Source: Bartonella kosoyi
GTDB taxonomy: Bacteria > Pseudomonadota > Alphaproteobacteria > Rhizobiales > Rhizobiaceae
DNA: 41,483 nucleotides
Reading direction: 5' to 3'
NCBI RefSeq assembly: GCF_003606325.2
Contig: NZ_CP042964.1
Span: 1 to 41,483, forward strand
Shown here: piece after piece, positions 40,142 to 41,483 of the stretch
Layout: each line of letters starts with the position of its first letter
Position numbering within the stretch: position 1 is the first letter of the stretch
Translations under genes and position numbers: made by a program
The notes under the pieces: generated by a model
The model's input: the letters and a program-made list of their open reading frames with translations, nothing else
The model's database searches: none
Told to the model about the DNA's origin: nothing

Positions 40142-40874
40142 ATTTTTTTCTGTAATAAGTACATTTATTATAATCAATTTTATTATTTTAATTACTCCAG
40201 TGAAAGCTCTTGTACCTGTTACCTGCACTAATTGTTCTAATCTTCTTACGCAGGCGTTAGAGTATGCAAAAGATGTGGAGATTGCATTAAACACTGCAGA
40301 ACAGGTCGCAGTAGAGATTAAGCAATATAAAGACATGATAGAACAGGCTAAAACGCTTGATTCTATCAGCGTTGAAAGATTCGAGAATGATTTGAAACTA
40401 TTGAACAGAACTTATCAAGATGCAAAAATCATTGCCTATAATATGCAGAATCTGCATAGTAAATTTAAAGAACGTTATCCTGGTTATGAAAATTTTTTAA
40501 AAAAGATTGGAAAAAAAAGTCCTATAGAAGATTTTAGAAAATGGGCAGAAAATGGTTTTTCTAATGCACGTATAGCTATTGAGGCAGCTGGAATTAACAT
40601 AAGTAGTTTTGTTAAAGAGAATAATTTTATGCGGACGCTCATCAACCGTTCAGCAACTGCAAAGGGTCGTATGCAAGCCATTCAAGCTGGAAATGAAATT
40701 GCTACCCAACAAGTTAAGCAACTGCAAATGCTTCGTGAACTCGTGGCTAATAATATTACTTTGCAAGCAAATTACACAGCTGATGAAGTAGAACGTAAAG
40801 CAAAAGATGAAGCTAACGTTGAAAAATTTTTTGAAACAAAATCGCCAGATACAGATCGTGGACATGCATTTTAA
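40116..40874 (+). CDS. trbJ: TrbJ (VirB5-like) secreted pilus-associated protein
   Basis: A 252-residue protein with a signal peptide (about 1-32, ending PVKA), then CTNCSNLLTQALEYAKDVEIALNTAEQ, a family-typical start of a long helical bundle. VirB5-like proteins lie at the pilus tip and aid contact with recipients. The ATG has GAGGAG and lies inside the 3' end of trbE. The last 16 residues, KFFETKSPDTDRGHAF, are identical to those of the TrbK-like lipoprotein encoded at 929-1093. A stretch of about 50 bp differs between the genes at only about three silent positions, pointing to recent copying. Confidence 0.9.
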   Translation: MKNILKRLKFFSVISTFIIINFIILITPVKALVPVTCTNCSNLLTQALEYAKDVEIALNTAEQVAVEIKQYKDMIEQAKTLDSISVERFENDLKLLNRTYQDAKIIAYNMQNLHSKFKERYPGYENFLKKIGKKSPIEDFRKWAENGFSNARIAIEAAGINISSFVKENNFMRTLINRSATAKGRMQAIQAGNEIATQQVKQLQMLRELVANNITLQANYTADEVERKAKDEANVEKFFETKSPDTDRGHAF

Positions 40875-40877
40875 AAA

Positions 40878-41483
40878 ATGGAAAATTACCCAGTGCTAAG
40901 GAATAAAAAACGCGTTTTTTTAATATTTTTTTTGATTGTGTTGGGGTATATATTTTTTACAGATATTTCCTTTGCAAATGGCTTAGACAAAACTAAAGAA
41001 TTTAATGGTTTATTAGATTTAATACAAAATCAATCTCATCGCTGGTACTCAAAACTGCATTATTATGGTTTTCGTCTTTTTTGGTTATTGGCTACGCTTC
41101 AATTTATTCTTAGTTTTATTCCTCTTTTGTTTAAACAATCTGATATTGCTGATTTTGTAGGAGAATTGGTTAAGTTCATTCTTGTGATAGGCTTTTTTGC
41201 TGCTCTTTTAGAATATTCTCAAGAATGGGGGACAGCTATTGTTGAGAGTTTTCGTACGGCAGCAGCTGATGCAAGTGGAAGAGGAAGAAATCTTTTTCCT
41301 TCAGATATTTTGGGTGAAGCTTCTGATATTATGGAAGCTATGGCAAATGTTAGTACTTGGAATCCTATAACCTCTGTATTGATTGCTATTCAGTCTGTTA
41401 TTGTTTTTTTATGCTTTGGTTTTATAGCTGTTTTACTAGCTGTTACACTTATTGAATCGTATATTGTAATCAATGCATCTGTT
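40878..41483 (+). CDS. trbL: TrbL, N-terminal part (continues at base 1)
   Basis: The first 202 residues of TrbL: a signal-like hydrophobic segment (about 10-30, ending SFANG), then helices at about 58-72, 83-98 and 150-end. FNGLLDLIQNQSHRW and AADASGRGRNLFPSDI are as expected for TrbL/VirB6. The frame is open at the right edge and continues in phase at base 1, giving 481 residues in all. It starts 3 bp after trbJ without an obvious ribosome site, so it may depend on coupling with trbJ. The usual trbK gene between trbJ and trbL is missing here. Confidence 0.93.
   Translation, partial: MENYPVLRNKKRVFLIFFLIVLGYIFFTDISFANGLDKTKEFNGLLDLIQNQSHRWYSKLHYYGFRLFWLLATLQFILSFIPLLFKQSDIADFVGELVKFILVIGFFAALLEYSQEWGTAIVESFRTAAADASGRGRNLFPSDILGEASDIMEAMANVSTWNPITSVLIAIQSVIVFLCFGFIAVLLAVTLIESYIVINASV

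Overview
The window is almost certainly one complete circular conjugative plasmid of 41,483 bp, cut open inside trbL. The reading frame leaving the right edge (40878-41483) continues without a break into the frame entering at base 1 (1-840), giving a 481-residue TrbL. The host is probably a Bartonella or a close relative (Rhizobiales). The reasons are low GC throughout, a RepC initiator of the alphaproteobacterial repABC type, an IncP-like Tra/Trb system, and an XRE regulator preceded by a structured leader that resembles the Brt/Trp pairs of Bartonella. Species is not determined.

Layout. 929-4665 is the replication region: two divergent RepL-like winged-helix proteins, repC, and a probable antisense RNA in the repC leader. 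4865-17323 is an accessory region cut into modules by three copies (A, B, C) of the 3' end of a dead serine-recombinase gene. Between A and B lies a Fic-family AMPylase gene with a tandem-repeat operator. Between B and C lies a 10-kb divergent biosynthetic cluster: dipeptide-epimerase-like enzyme, PaaK-like adenylating enzyme, ATP-grasp ligase, PLP aminotransferase, D-2-hydroxyacid dehydrogenase-like protein, FAD oxidase, an unknown protein and a MATE exporter. 17330-18342 is a parA/RHH partition pair flanked by a repeated near-palindrome. 18498-20342 holds the XRE gene with its structured leader, a large cruciform, and a beta-helix protein behind a switch-like leader.

20436-24385 is an IncP-like relaxosome: traM, traL and traK face traJ and traI across an oriT with a recognisable nick motif. 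24547-41483 plus 1-1093 encodes the type IV secretion machinery: trbFGHI, then traG-traF-(small gene)-traC, then trbBCDEJL, with a displaced trbK on the opposite strand. A two-gene module of unknown function occurs twice, once at each break in the tra/trb order. In both copies the second gene has no ATG, GTG or TTG near its 5' end and appears to start at ATT.

How it fits together. RepC, its antisense RNA and ParA/RHH would maintain the plasmid. TraI/J/K nick and process oriT, TraG couples DNA to the Trb channel, TraF matures the TrbC pilin, and TraC (ArdC-like plus toprim) would protect and prime DNA in the recipient. The chief cargo is the biosynthetic cluster, whose enzyme set suggests a small modified amino acid or dipeptide exported by the MATE pump; the product cannot be read from sequence. 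All assignments rest on reading motifs and remembered family sequences; no database search was run.
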